A DNA stretch of 64,000 nucleotides from Stichopus chloronotus (lineage: Eukaryota; Echinodermata; Holothuroidea; Aspidochirotida; Stichopodidae). Both the position numbers and the translations under genes were made by a program. The notes under the pieces are model-generated. The model was not told the origin of the DNA, did not search any database, and saw nothing but the letters and a program-made list of their open reading frames with translations. Numbering within the stretch: the stretch's first letter is position 1; each line of letters begins with the position of its first letter. The DNA is taken from NCBI GenBank assembly GCA_021234535.1, contig CM037843.1, forward strand, positions 264,021 through 328,020, in the 5' to 3' direction. This document shows, piece by piece, positions 24,131 to 36,914 of the stretch.

Positions 24131-25730
24131 GTGTCGGTTTACCTGGTATACGTGGGCAGGGCATTGACACCTACAGTATCAAAATTAACAGCTAACAAGT
24201 ATACCAAACATACCAGGTGTACCCGGAAAAATGGATAATACGTCTTAAAAGTACAGCCGTGTGAAGAAACCAATTGATACCCCCTCTCTTCTCAAGTTAG
24301 TCGATCAGAGAGTACGTAACTGAACTGTACGTAATTGGAATAGTATGTGATTGGGGGTTACAGAAAATCCCAAGGCACATTCTTCAAGTTGTGTGCACAA
24401 AAGCTGTGCACCTTGCAGGGTACATCAAACACAAATTAGCATTTTAGTAACTTGGTGACAATGGAACATCAAAATAAGTAGCAATGTTTGTAAGACATAA
24501 AAACAAAAGCAAAGTGTGAAACTGAGGAGTATTCTGAAATACCGCACACCTACAGTACCTAGAAAAACAGTTGAAAGGCCGATATGGCCGTACTTGCCAC
24601 CATATTCGATACGTGAGAATAACAAAAAGAGGAGTGCATGCATGTTTCCATTTTGTTACTACAAATTGGAAAAACATGGGTGTTGATGAAACATGGGTCA
24701 TCAGGAAGAGGATGGCATATTTTACACTAAAACTTTGCACATTCAACTTAAAAAAAGAGTGGAGAAAAGTTCATCATATATAACAGTGTTAGGACAAACC
24801 AACACAATTTCATAACTCCAACTCAATGCATTTGAGGCCAAGCTCAAAATCATATTGGCTTATAGGCACAGGGGATGGGTAAAGAATTTATCGGCACTTC
24901 TAAATGTTCTACTTAAAACTTCCTAATATCTTCCATCCTCATCCCTCACCCCCCCCCCCCCCCCCCCCCAATGTGATTGGCACTTAATTTCTTCAAGTTG
25001 ATGGCTGCATATTGTCACTCAGTGTATCTGGATTTCTCGCTTTTTTGTTAAAAAGAAAGCAAATTCATACTTTTTCATGGTTGTTACAGAATGTATCAGG
25101 TCTTTATTGATGGCAGAGTTAAAGTGATAAAGCGGATATTTTCCTGCCATTTGATGATGGCGACATGTAAAAATAATCACTATTAAAGATGCTGCGGTAA
25201 AACTTACTTTAGCTGAGGTAAAGCCATTTCACTTCAGCATTTTTATTGCTCCAGCAATTTTTCTTAATACTCAAGAGGACTGTGTGTGGTTAGCAACTTA
25301 ACATAGACATTGCGTGTACAGGGAACATGGCTGTGTCGACAACCAGATGGTATGTGTAATTAATACCTGTAAGCAGTGATTTCATGAGATTTCAAGTTAC
25401 TGCTGCTACGCGTGTACCAAGTATATGCGATAGGAAGTAAGGAACATTGCAGTAAGTAGAGTCGGGATGAACGTTGATGTAATGCTTACTCAAAGGCAGA
25501 GTACACACATGAAACTGAACACATTTTTTTCAAAACTTATTCGCATTTAATTGGAGAAATTGACACTGTTTCACAGACAGATGCATGCTCTGTACAGTGC
25601 TACTTGATATTACTGTGGTACGTACAAGTAACACCGTAAACAGTAATTCCAGGAAAATGTACGGTTTACGAGGTATGGAGCAGCCATGTATACTATGCAT
25701 AGTGCTCCTACCATCACAGCTTACTTGTAA
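24131..25730. other. Non-coding stretch with a long C tract
   Basis: No gene recognised. The stretch contains a C run of about 20 bases near 24950-24970, a site prone to assembly error. The opposite-strand short frames at 24425-24783 are random. Confidence 0.5.
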
Positions 25731-25975
25731 ACACTATATTGCCAGAAACTTGGACAAATCTCACATTTGGTATGTGAGTGTGTCACATTGATTACAATAT
25801 TCCTGTTGATTTTGGTGGAGGTCACAGGTCATTTGAGGTCAACAGGGGTCAAATTGTGAAAATATTGTAAGAACAATATTTCAAGAATGGTAACTGTGTC
25901 TGATGTCATACCTGGTGTGTTGGTTGGTCATATTGAGTAGATGATCCCTATTGTTTTTGGTGGAGGCAGATCTCC
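25731..25975 (+). repeat. AGGTCA array D (about 1.5 units)
   Basis: A worn remnant with TTGTAAACACTATATTGCCAG, AGGTCACAGGTCATTTGAGG at about 25818, and the start of a second unit ending 'CCCTATTGTTTTTGGTGGAGG'. It mixes both subfamilies. Confidence 0.75.
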
Positions 25976-27530
25976 CAATTAGATTGTAGGTTTGTCCCAT
26001 TGAATTTAGACAAATTTTCAGGTGCTTATACTGTAACATTACCTCATAATGCAACATAACATAACCTCCTGTACTATGATTGTGCTTTTAACTTGAAGCA
26101 TACAGTTACACATGTTCTTTCATTTTTGGCAGGAAATAATCATATGTTGTGTTGGATCTAACATGAATTAAGTGGAAACATACTACATTAGAAACTTTTG
26201 TAGCTGCGGTTTTGACTTAAAAGTAATTTGCAGAACTTACAAAATGTACAGTGATTAGTGGAAGCCTTACAAGTTGTACTGTACCCCAAGGTTGATTTTT
26301 TCATTCATGCCTGCACGCCAAGGTAAAGATTTTGCTGTCAATACGCCAGGGAAGAGTCGGCCCTCAAGCTGAAGATCTCATTGCATTGTAGTGCATACAT
26401 GCAGACTGGCCAGAATGATAAATTGGCTTGGCAATCACAGGAACAGTGCAGGAAAACAGGAAAATGGAATATTAAAGGTTTGAAGGATACATCAGTGCTT
26501 CACTTTTGAATGAGAAAAACTGGATTGGGTCTCTAATTTGTATTCACGGAGGGGTGGGATGTGTTAAAGAATAACGTTAAGCACAGTTGTACATTGTGAG
26601 GTGCTTAGGGTTTAGCATGGTGTATGGCATATATTTAACTTCTTTTTCTTTGCTTTCTCTATATTGTATGGAAGCGTAGAAGGGACGTGCAAAAGAAAAA
26701 GATCCATATCAGCAAAATGAAAACTTTTTCAAAATGACAAAACCAGAAAAAAGAAAGAAAAGAAAGCTCATTATGTTGCTGGATCTGTTTGTCTGGGGAT
26801 TAAGGTAAGCCTAAGCGGTTTACAAGTAGATGACTTACAGTGGATGCCAAGCTGGTGGGAGTTATTAAGTTTTGTATTTAAAGCAGGTTGGTATAAACAC
26901 TTGATTGTCACAACATCAAGTGACTTAGGACAGAGAGGACATAATCGAGGGTTAGACTCTCAAAAGAAACGTACGTACAATATAGTACTGACTAGCAGTG
27001 TATTGTGTTTCTAATTGCCAACTAACAATGATAATAAATAAAAACAAACAATTTTCACTGACTTGGGTGCAATTCCATGATCAAACATGTAGGCTATCAT
27101 TGTCATCAAAGTTGCATAAACTTTCATTACCAAAGTATTATTTCTTCAAACATCCATATTATGAGCTGAGTGGACAATCACCAAGACTGCGTTGTTGTCT
27201 TCCTGTGACATTACCATGTGAACCTTTTTCTGTAGCAGACTAACAGTACCAGTTGACCTTTTTTGTGCTCTCCCCTGCTAGGCAAAAATCTTGCAATAAA
27301 ATTGCTCATAACTTAAAATATACATTAAGGTTAATTGGGTCAAGTTCAGATGGAATCAAACCAAACAAAACAAAAAATATACATGATATGCATTCGATAT
27401 AGTATGAAGTGTGTGTTGGCAAAATGTGTACAGTAGGACCTATTAAGGGACATATTTCAGTAATGGAATGTTGCTGTAACTGCAAAGTCTTATCATTGGT
27501 AGCAGTTCATAAGTAGGTAATGTCTGTCAT
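25976..27530. other. Non-coding stretch, nothing recognised
   Basis: AT-rich DNA between arrays D and E. Short frames (for example 26998-27243) show no domain or splice context. Confidence 0.45.
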
Positions 27531-27735
27531 TTTTTATGGAGGTCAAAGGTCATGTGAGGTCAGTAGAAGACAAAGTTTTAAAACCATGTAAACACAGTAT
27601 CTCAAGGTGCTTGAACCTCAAAGGTGTTATGTTGGTAGTCCACTGCAGGTAGATGATGTCTATCATTTTTCATGGAGGCTAAAGGTCAACCGAGGTCACT
27701 AGAGGTTAAAGAATGAAAACATAATCTACACAACT
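27531..27735 (+). repeat. AGGTCA array E (two worn units)
   Basis: Exact AGGTCAAAGGTCA at 27540-27552 and a variant at about 27676, spaced about 136 bp. Both have the 'TGTAAACACAGTATCTCAAGG' block between them. It is the most divergent array in the window. Confidence 0.7.
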
Positions 27736-28169
27736 GAATGTAACTAGCACATCAAACTGTCAAAATTGTTAGCAGTTGATGATTAGATGATCTCTGTTAT
27801 TTGAATTGCCTATGGAAGACTGAGAAAATCATGTTTTCATAATTAGTCAAATGTTAAAATCACAGAGTTGATGATATTACAGATGTGTATTTATAGCAAA
27901 AGCTGACAGCTGTGGACCTACAGTACTTGTTTAGCAAATTTTGTGTAATATTTTGGGGAAGCCAAGTGTCACATTTTGTCATTACTGAAATGAAGTACAA
28001 TGGAATATTCATATCTGCCCCCCCCCCTTGCTCCTTACCAAGAAGTAGATGTTTAATGGCAGATAAATGTTGCTAAAATCGAATTTGGCCTCATATTCTT
28101 CAAGAAGCTATTGAAAGCCATGTTTTTTTGTAACCCTCTCAAATCAATCATTTAATATCCCTCCACATA

Positions 28170-28554
28170 GCTTTTCAGATTTGTCAGCTACTTATTTGCC
28201 AGCAACTCCCTGTTAAGATTAGCAAAGTACTTAATAGTACCTTTTCCCAAGGGAACTACCGTTAAGCAGGTAAATATTTTTTAGTTGCATTTTTCAGACT
28301 TTCAACCACACTTTGGTGTCACAAATTTTCTGTCAACTTAACTTCAGTATCTTGGTTTTACAGTAACAGTATATCATTCGCACAATTTTCATAGGTGGCT
28401 TTCATTTGTGGTTTACATTCTTGCGTTCTGTTTTTCGTTTTGCTATGGTGACTTTCCTTCTCCTTTGGTCGCTTTTATTTGAAGTGCTTGTATACATGTG
28501 TTTGGAAAAAGGAGATATTGTCAAGGAATCACAAAGTCCTTTGACTTTCTGGTT
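28170..28554 (+). mobile_element. Element with the shared 3' tail, copy 1
   Basis: This sequence is homologous to 53330-53745, with shared blocks such as CAACTCCCTGTTAAGATT, 'TTTGGTGTCACAAATTTTCTGTCAACTT' (key positions 28312-28339) and GGAGATATTGTCAAGGAATC. It has no AGGTCA units but ends (28522-28554) in the same tail as the arrays: CAAGGAATCACA, then the hairpin AAAGTC-CTTT-GACTTT and CTGG. Different bodies with one shared end are typical of non-autonomous rolling-circle (Helitron/Helentron) families. Confidence 0.55.
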
Positions 28555-28569
28555 GAAATTCCCTCAACC

Positions 28570-28870
28570 AATGGAAAAGTCTGCATCACCTTCTGAAATC
28601 TCCTTGAGAAATCATGCAAAATGCCTCATGCCCTACAGATTGTATGGTTCAGTATTCAATTGAGATTGTGTCAAATTCTACTATGGTAGTGGTTTCTTCA
28701 GGTTCAGGAAAAGTCCCGTATGGACCATATGGACCATTTCATGAAATCCTGCAAAATGTTTCTTTTCTACATATTTTGCTTTTCAGTGTGAAAGGTTTGT
28801 CAAATTTGCATTGTGGTAGTGGAACTCTTTGCAGTGTTCAACATTTGGGGGTCCAACTTCAGAATGGGCC
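28570..28870 (+). repeat. Second tandem family (GGACCATATGGACC repeat), two units
   Basis: Two roughly 140-bp units share ATCATGCAAAATGC, ACAGATTGTATGG, GTGTCA..TT.TACTATGGTAGTGG and TGGACCATATGGACCATTTC. The same family forms a longer array at 61700-62480. It is unrelated in sequence to the AGGTCA arrays but sits between a tail and a reversed array here. Confidence 0.65.
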
Positions 28871-28934
28871 ATAAGTTGTTACATTGTGCAAAGCAATAGT
28901 TTTTTCTACAGATTATCTGTTGCAATGTTGAGGG

Positions 28935-29312
28935 ATTTTGACATTTGTCCAAGATTCCCTTCGTGAGATATTGTGTTTACAAGGTTTTCACAATTTGACC
29001 CCGTTGACCCCAAATGACCTTTGACCTCCTCCAAAGACAATAGGGTCCTGCTCAATGTGGTACAGGTACATACCAAATATGAGATTTGTCTTTAAGCTTA
29101 GCTTCTTGAAATATCATGTATACAAGGTTTTCACAATTTGACCTCTGTTGACCCCAAATGACCTTTGACCTCCACAGAAAAAAATCATGTTCTGTTACTC
29201 AACATGGTTTTGTACACCTATACACAAAATTTGAGATCTGTCCAAGCTTCCCTTCTTGAGGCATTGTGTTTGCAAGGTTTTCACAATTTTGACCTTTGAA
29301 CTCCACCAAAAA
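28935..29312 (-). repeat. AGGTCA array F, inverted part
   Basis: Two to three units in reverse orientation, with exact TGACCTTTGACCT at 29015-29027 and 29159-29171. They belong to the GGAAGCTTGGACA subfamily (reverse: CCAAGCTTCCCTTCTTGAG). They abut forward units at about 29320, making a head-to-head junction. Confidence 0.8.
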
Positions 29313-29321
29313 CAGCAGGGT

Positions 29322-30359
29322 TCTGTCAAAGGTCATTTGAGGTCACCAGAGGTCAAACTGTAAAAAATTTGTAAAAACAATATCTTCAGAAGGGTAACTG
29401 TGACTGATATCATACCTGGTGTGTGGGTTGGTCATATTGAGTAGAAGATCCCTCTTGTTTTTGGTGGAGGTCAAAGGTCATTTGAGGTCACCAGAGGTCA
29501 AAATGTGAAAACCTTGTAAACACGATATCTCAAGAACGATAACTGTGACTAACATCATACTTAAGTGTGTGGGTTGGTCATATTGCGTAGATGATCCCTA
29601 TTATTTTTGGAGGAGGTCAAAGGTCATTTGAGGTCACCGGAGGTCAAAATGTGAAAACCCTGTAAACACAATATCTCCAGAAGGGTAAGTGTAGCTAATG
29701 TCATACTTGGTGTGTGGGTTGCTCATATTGAGTAGATGATCTACATTGTTTTTGGTGGAGGTCAAAGGTCATTTGAGGTCACCAGAGGTCAAAATGTGAA
29801 AACCTTGTAAACACAATATCTCCAAAAGGGTAACCATGACTGATGTAATTCTTGGTGTGTGGGTCGGTAATAGTGAGCAGAAGATCCCTATTGTTTTTGG
29901 TCGAGGTCAAAGGTCATTTGAGGTTACCCTAGGTCAAACTGTAAACTCATTATAAACACAATATCTCCAGAAGGGTAAGTGTGACTGATGTCATACTCGG
30001 TGTTTGGATTAGTCATATTGAGTAGATGACTCCTATTGTTTTTTGTGGAGGTCAAAGGTCGTTGGAGGTTACCGGAGGTGAAACCTTGCTAACACATTAT
30101 CTCCAGAAGGGTAATGTTGACTGATGTCATCTTTGATGTGTGGGTTCCCCATACTGGATAGGTGATCCTATTGCTTTTAGAGGACGTCAAATGTCATTGG
30201 AGGTCACCAAAATAAAGGTTATTTGGGTTAAAGGCTTATGAATGTGGTGTTTCAAGACCAGTTACTGCATTTGATCTCATATTTGTCATGTGGATAATTC
30301 ATGCTTGTTATAATATAACCATGTAGCAAGGAATCACAAAGCCTTTTGGCTTTCTGGTT
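29322..30359 (+). repeat. AGGTCA array F, forward part with tail
   Basis: About seven units at a very regular 145-146 bp spacing. Exact AGGTCAAAGGTCA occurs at 29468-29480, 29614-29626, 29759-29771 and 29904-29916, with a one-base variant at about 30047. These are the best-preserved units in the window: two keep all four AGGTCA half-sites with spacers A, TTTG and CCAG. The array ends in the full tail at 30326-30359 (GCAAGGAATCACA, hairpin AAAGCC-TTTT-GGCTTT, CTGGTTA). Confidence 0.88.
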
Positions 30360-32689
30360 AGTATTCTTATCTATTTCTATTACCATTCTATTCTTCACCA
30401 TTAGTTTTACATACGAACTAAATATAGTAGATATCTTGTTTACCAGATACACATATTTTGTAAAAAGGCTTTAATTTTTGTCTGTTGGGCAATTTGAGAG
30501 TATTCATTGGCATCATGGAGAGAGTCACTGATGGACAGCTAAGGTCATCCACAGGGTCAACTTGTCAAGTTGTACCCAAGAGTACCTAAAAGTATCTACC
30601 AGCTCTGTCATGTCTAGCTTTGGAAAAAATCCATTAATTCTCAGGATGGCAGAGCTACAAACTGCATTTGTAGTGGACAGATGTATGTCTCTTCATGGGA
30701 TGGACACTGACCAAAAAAATTGATAAAAACGGATAACAGAAAAAATAATCTGTGTGGATTATGTTATTTGTGAAAGTAACTAAGTAATGCCTTTCCTATT
30801 TGTAATTCCAATCACATAGTACATAGACTTAGTAATACCATACTGGAACTTACAAAAGTCAAAATGACATGGTGACAAGATTTTGTACGTAACAGTAATG
30901 TAGATACTGTGTCATCATACTGTGCAGGTTACATGTGCACACAAGTTTATGTGCACTTTTCCTGCAGTCAAAACTTGCTGATCATACTTCGCTTTTCATC
31001 TTTAATTACATAAAATGAAACTTTATTTGAAGAAAAATAAGTTTATTGTGGTAGATCAGATGTACAACACACAAGTAAACAAGATTTTATGGAAAAATCA
31101 AAATGTGACTTCTTCCTAGTGATCTTGACTGTGGTGGAAAAAAAAAGAAGAAAAACGTTGACTCTTATTTTGTAAATTTCAGCTGAATTGCTCTCAATGA
31201 CTGGGTGACTGTGTATGGTAGATCATGTAAACCTATCTTTGTTCTGAAAGCACCCTTTTCGATGCTTGGTTATTCCACTTTGCGATGGGGCTGTTTAATG
31301 TAGCTTGAATGTATTTGTCATGGACGGACATTAGATGCGGCGTCCGTCCTTTACAAAGTTTTAATCTTTAGTATTACGCTTGCAGAGTCACCAAACTTTT
31401 ATCAAACAGATTGACAAAGTTCATCTTTTAGAGAGATACTTGTCAGGATGATTTGTTTAAATGATTATTGCAGTGAAAGGAAATGAATCTCAATTTTTGT
31501 GTGTCATGGGCAGACATTCCTGCATCAAGTATCAACAATCATGTGACATAATTATTTAAATTGGATGTTTGAATTTTAAGTTCAGTATGATTGTACTGTA
31601 GAATAAGGTAATACCACCACACAAAACTTAGAAAGTTCAAAGCTAATGTAATAATTTCCACATAGTTTGACAAGTGAGAAAAGTCATTTCATGAGGTAAA
31701 TTTTCACAACCCCATTCATAAAATGGTACATTCCAGGATATCTTGCACTTATAAAGTTACATTTTTGTTCCAGTAAGCACACATGTCTGTCATAAATTTA
31801 GGGCAAAATTTAACATTTATTCAGAGAAAAAAATTTTGACCACTAGGTCAACATTAAACTGATCAGCCCCTTACATTATGATATGACTCTCACAACAAAA
31901 ATGTACATTGAAGTCTGTTGAAACTGCTTAAAATGACTAACAAATGGTACTGCACTTGTGTATATGATTATTGTGTTGGTACAATAGAATGGTGTCTTAA
32001 TGTCAACTTTGAACAAACATCCCATCTATTGAATTTGAACATTTGCTATTTTCTTTTGCATGATGATAGCACATTTTTTCTTTCCAATTAAACTGCAAGT
32101 CAAGCATAATCTTTGCTATGTGTAGCTACTTTCATTCTAGACACCACGTCATCGTCGTGAACAATTATAGTCCTGAATTTAAGTTGAAACGATAACATGA
32201 AACCCTATGTGCTTTCCAATGTTGAACTATAAGAGTGAATGTTACACTGAACGGTTATCTTGTAGCCAACATTGAATGGGGAAGAAGGGTGTCTGAAGGA
32301 GTTTTGTCCAAGGCTGTAGTAGTGCATTTGCCCTCATGTATTCCGAATTGTAGTGTGTTGTAGTGTGTGGTAGCCAAGTCCTTGTTGTTTGGAGTTAGGC
32401 AGTCTTGGTGGATTTACTCCTCATAGGAGTTTCCCTTTTGGGGAAAGAAGTGCTGTTTGATTTTGCCCCCTTTTCCAGTCCAACGTTTTGATATCACATC
32501 CAGAGGATGAAAGAGAATAAAGTATGAGATCTCTCTCATAACATTGTTAAACCAAGGAGGTTCTACAAGGATGGAGTGACAACGGCATTGCCTGCCTCTG
32601 TCCTCATCCTGGTTTCAAGTGTGAACTAGCAAACACAGATAATAGGATTAAAATCACCCATATGGGGAGATAAACTTTTGCAAGGCTCT

Positions 32690-32796
32690 CCTTTCGTGTG
32701 CATTGTGTTCACTGTGCACAGTGTGCAGAAGCTATTGCACAGTACCTGTATTATAACAAGAGACAGTATGTATACACAACACATACACACGAAAGG
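32690..32796. repeat. 11-bp inverted repeat
   Basis: CCTTTCGTGTG (32690-32700) and CACACGAAAGG (32786-32796) are exact complements spanning 107 bp, with a GTGCACAGTG palindrome inside. Possibly a small foldback element. Confidence 0.35.
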
Positions 32797-33767
32797 AAAC
32801 ATGGCTTCAGATTTCTTTAAGCAGTATTGCTTCTAATAGTTTGATACCTTGTTCAGATGGAGAACTGGAAGATTTTTGTAAAACAGAACTAGAGGAGTTG
32901 TGTAATAGTATGGCTAAAGAGGACATATAATTAAGCTAGCCATATTGTGGTGGTTGTTCTTTCCACAGCCTTGGCCATGTCTCTAGAGTCTTGTTAAAGT
33001 ATTAGGCCTAACACCTTTCCCTACCCCCAGATGATGAACAATGCCCTTGACCATCGATTGATAAATGTAGACATGACTGATGTCAGAAAGTCAATATTAT
33101 CCTTCCCTCTCCCCATGATAGTGCATAAAGCCCCTGGTAATTCCTTGAATGATAGCCTTAATCATGGCTAATGTTATTGTCAGAATTAAATACAACTTTC
33201 CCTTGCACCCACAAATGAATGAGCAAAGCCCCATCAGTGTCAATTCCATTACACAATGGTTTGTTAGCCCTTAAAATTATAATACCAATATACTGTAGCC
33301 TAGGTTTCATTAAAATATGTTGACTGTGCTTTGCCTAAAGAGGTAGGCTAGGTCAACAATCCTCACCCACATAACTAACGTATTGGACTACTCATAACAT
33401 AAATGTTAATAGACGACAACATAGCCGAGGCCTAGGCCTGTAAGGCTATATACTACAAGCCCATTGCTGTAGTACTATGCATGCAGCTGCAAAACAGCTA
33501 CCCGCCTGCGTGAGCGCCCTTCGCATTTCAGGCTAGATAGCTATTTGTACATCGCAAAATTTGACCTCCCATCACAACCAGCCCATTTTGCAGGAAAATC
33601 TTGACTTATGAATATTTAAAACAATCTGAAGCGAGGCTTTCATGTGGACAGAGGTAACTGCCGTGATCAAACTGGATGTGTGCATTGGCCGTAAATTTCA
33701 ATGGGATACAAAGAGAAGTAAAAGGCAAAGGAAGGCTAGTTGAAAGGATTTCTTTTAGTTGTCACTC

Positions 33768-34021
33768 ATGTACTATATGAGTGCAAATGGCTTCATTACA
33801 AGGCTTGTAGATCGTCCTTAATTGGTTAAACGTTGACGCTTATTAATACTACATATTTTCCAAAAGACTGTACTGCTTGGACTTAGAGTACATAGTACTG
33901 CTGTGTATTTGTCAAAAATAATCTCTGTTTCCACCACTGAAATAAAATATGAGAAAAGTACAGCAAAATTCATTCAAGCAAGTGCAATGAAGCCATTTGC
34001 ACTCATGCAGTACTGTACATG
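33768..34021. mobile_element. MITE with 21-bp perfect inverted arms
   Basis: Arms 33777-33797 and 33986-34006 are exact reverse complements (core GTGCAAATGGCTTCATT). Outside them, CATGTACTAT and (reverse) CATGTACAGTACTGC extend the similarity to both ends, giving an element of about 254 bp. The interior is AT-rich and non-coding. The perfect arms suggest either recent insertion or selection on a hairpin. Confidence 0.6.
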
Positions 34022-36914
34022 ATACTGTACACGGACACCATATTGTACCTGGGCACTAAAAAGCGGTGAAGTAGTATATGACACTGAGAAACCATACTAA
34101 GCACAACTGTGCGCTGTTGGTGTCACTGTGACAAACTATTGGTACTCCAGGTTAATCACCTCAGTGGGAAAAGGCCAAACCACACTTCATGGCATTTTCA
34201 GGAAATTTATCTTCTGGGATCTTTCATCACTTTAACTTCTTAAATCATCTTTGAAGTTATGGCATTTGCTTTTCTTCAGTACATTTTGGTTTGAAGACGG
34301 CAATAGCTTGCACTTACTGCCATTGTTAAAAGGTAGAGCATGCATAGTGTATGAACTAAATTATGTTACAGGCAGGAAGGGCATTATGAGCCATTCAATG
34401 CTCAACAAAAGAATTTGGCATTTGATCCATAATGACAAGATTGCAGTACGATGCACTACAATAATTCAGTTAAACTTTGAGGAAAGTGAGGCTGGAGAGG
34501 AGGGAGGGGGACGTGATACATTGATTCAGTGCAGCCCAGTGAGGAGTAAAGTATGACTGGAATTCTTTTCCTTTCACATTTCATTAAGTCATCAGCTGAT
34601 GCACTTGTAGACGTATACCTAAAGGGTTTGCTATTGACAAAAAGATTGAAAAATTGTGAGATTGAGGAAAGCGTTTTATTTTTTATTGTAATAAAAGCCA
34701 TATATCCAGAAGCATGGCTTGTTTAGGAGTTCTGATCCATATTCGTACATTGCATTATGGGGAATCTATGATGTCATGCTGTCCATACTAACTCATTGCA
34801 TATCTTTTGTATTTAGACCTCATAGCTAATCAAGTGGCTTAAGGATAGATGCATCATGAAAAAGATGCATCCTTTATTTTCTCAACATTTTAATGACAAT
34901 CTACAGCAAACGCTTCCACTTTTACATTGAGCATGTGCTGTCAAATTTTAAGGTTAAGTAATGCACTTCAATTTCAAAGAAAAAAAAAATTGTTTGCCGT
35001 ACAGGAGATTGCTGGTGATGTTTAACATGTTTGTAGAATTGAGACAATTAAAAAAGTTTTTTGACCAGAAAAACATTTAGTTTACCAACAAGATGTTGGT
35101 ACTAGGTTTAAACTGCATTTGTAGCTAGAGTAGTCCTTTAAGGTAACATTTTGCTCATATACATTAAGGAATTCTTCCTGCTATTGTTAGCTGCTTAATG
35201 TGGTAACTACAAGTAAACCAATATATTTGTGAAATTTCTCTACAATTTTGTAAAGTTGGACATGTTCTCATTGACCATGTATAAACTCAGGTATCATTAA
35301 CTTATGTATATCCAGCAGATAAAGGAAGACACATCTTTGAAGCTCATGCCATCATATAAAATCCAAGTTGTATTGTAATCAAAGTGAACTGTTTGTTCAT
35401 GGTCGTCATATGATCAGATTTTGTACTAGATTTTGTATTTTTGTCCCTCAGTAAGAAGCTTTGAACCTAAATCTTGAAACTGACTTCATGGCTTGTGGTT
35501 TTCCTTTTCAGACTGAAATGTAATATGGGATGTAATCATATGAGGGTACTCTGTGATGTAATTCATAATGTTGATAAAGATACTGATAAATTGTATCTTG
35601 TCTTTATATGACTCTGAATAGCTCTGAAGTTTTATTAGACAAAATATTATATCAGGGAATTGACATCTGGTAATTTATATGTAGCCATGAGGATGGAGCA
35701 GATGCCCACCTGAGAGATACTGAGTAACTTGAAGCCTTAACACTAAAGATTTACACACACATAGTGATGTATGCATGTAACATTTTAAAGCAACCATTGC
35801 CTTAAAATGTTAGTAGATGATCTTGGCTCTAAAATTGAAAGGATTAGGTTTCACTTAAAATAAAATTTCCATAAGTTTCCATTTTGATGACATCTGATGC
35901 TCATTATCTAGTATTGGTCTATCACTGATATTACTTTAAACCCTCTTGCCCATTGTATGTTTAATAATGCAGGGCTTAAGAAATAAGTCTGCAAAATTTG
36001 AAGAGAAAATGTGGCACACAAATAGTTGTATACTCAATGATCCACTGCTCAGAAATACCCTAGTAATACAGTACTAACTACAGTACTAACTCCATACTCA
36101 AGTCAGTCCAATGCTGCTATGTACAGTAGGTCTGTTACCAATCAACCTGCTTAACATCAAGTGATAGGAACTATATTGATTTAAATCAGGAGAATGAAAG
36201 CCAATACTAAGTGTTTGCAGTAATAGTCTTAGAGTACGTTGAATCTGCTGCTTTCATGCAAATGATGCCGACCCTGTGTTCATATGGGATAATGCACTCA
36301 TGATCAACATCCCAGGGGATCGTTGTGGCTTTCTTTGATCAGAATACACTCCCATTCCCATGTGATAATGCGCTGTCACATGAGGAGCTTGTCATCAACT
36401 CATAATCAAGCTGGCCTCAAAATATTGAGAGGTAATGGGAAGTCCCAGTAATGTAGTGCTTGCCCGGTTGCCTACTTGTTTTGCGAAATTCTTGTTTTGT
36501 TCTGTACTACAACCATTGGTAGCATACTTTCATGGAATGGCAGCAGAAAAGAATGCTACTAAATATGTACCCAAGCAGATGAGAGATGGAACGAGAGAGT
36601 GCCGCTGTAAGTTTCAATCAGAATATAATTACTCGTTCAGACTCCAAGCTCAGACAGATGCAGATTACAGTGTACAAGTGTGATAAGGTTAAAATGATAG
36701 TGGTGTTCAATTAATTAGAGCTTATCAAGTAGACCTACTGTAACTATTAGAGGGTACCTGGTAATTGGCAACACAACTTGGACCTAACAACAGCGGAGTT
36801 CTACTTGTAGGTGACCACAACGCTGGAATTGGTGGATGCAACGTTGGCGTAGAATGCGACTGGCGATTAACATTGGCTAACCATGACTTGGTCCTTGGTG
36901 GTGGAGGTGATTGA

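Noticed and set aside
34251..34556. 101-codon open frame (plus)
   Set aside because: No domain, no codon bias, and antisense frame also open at its end.
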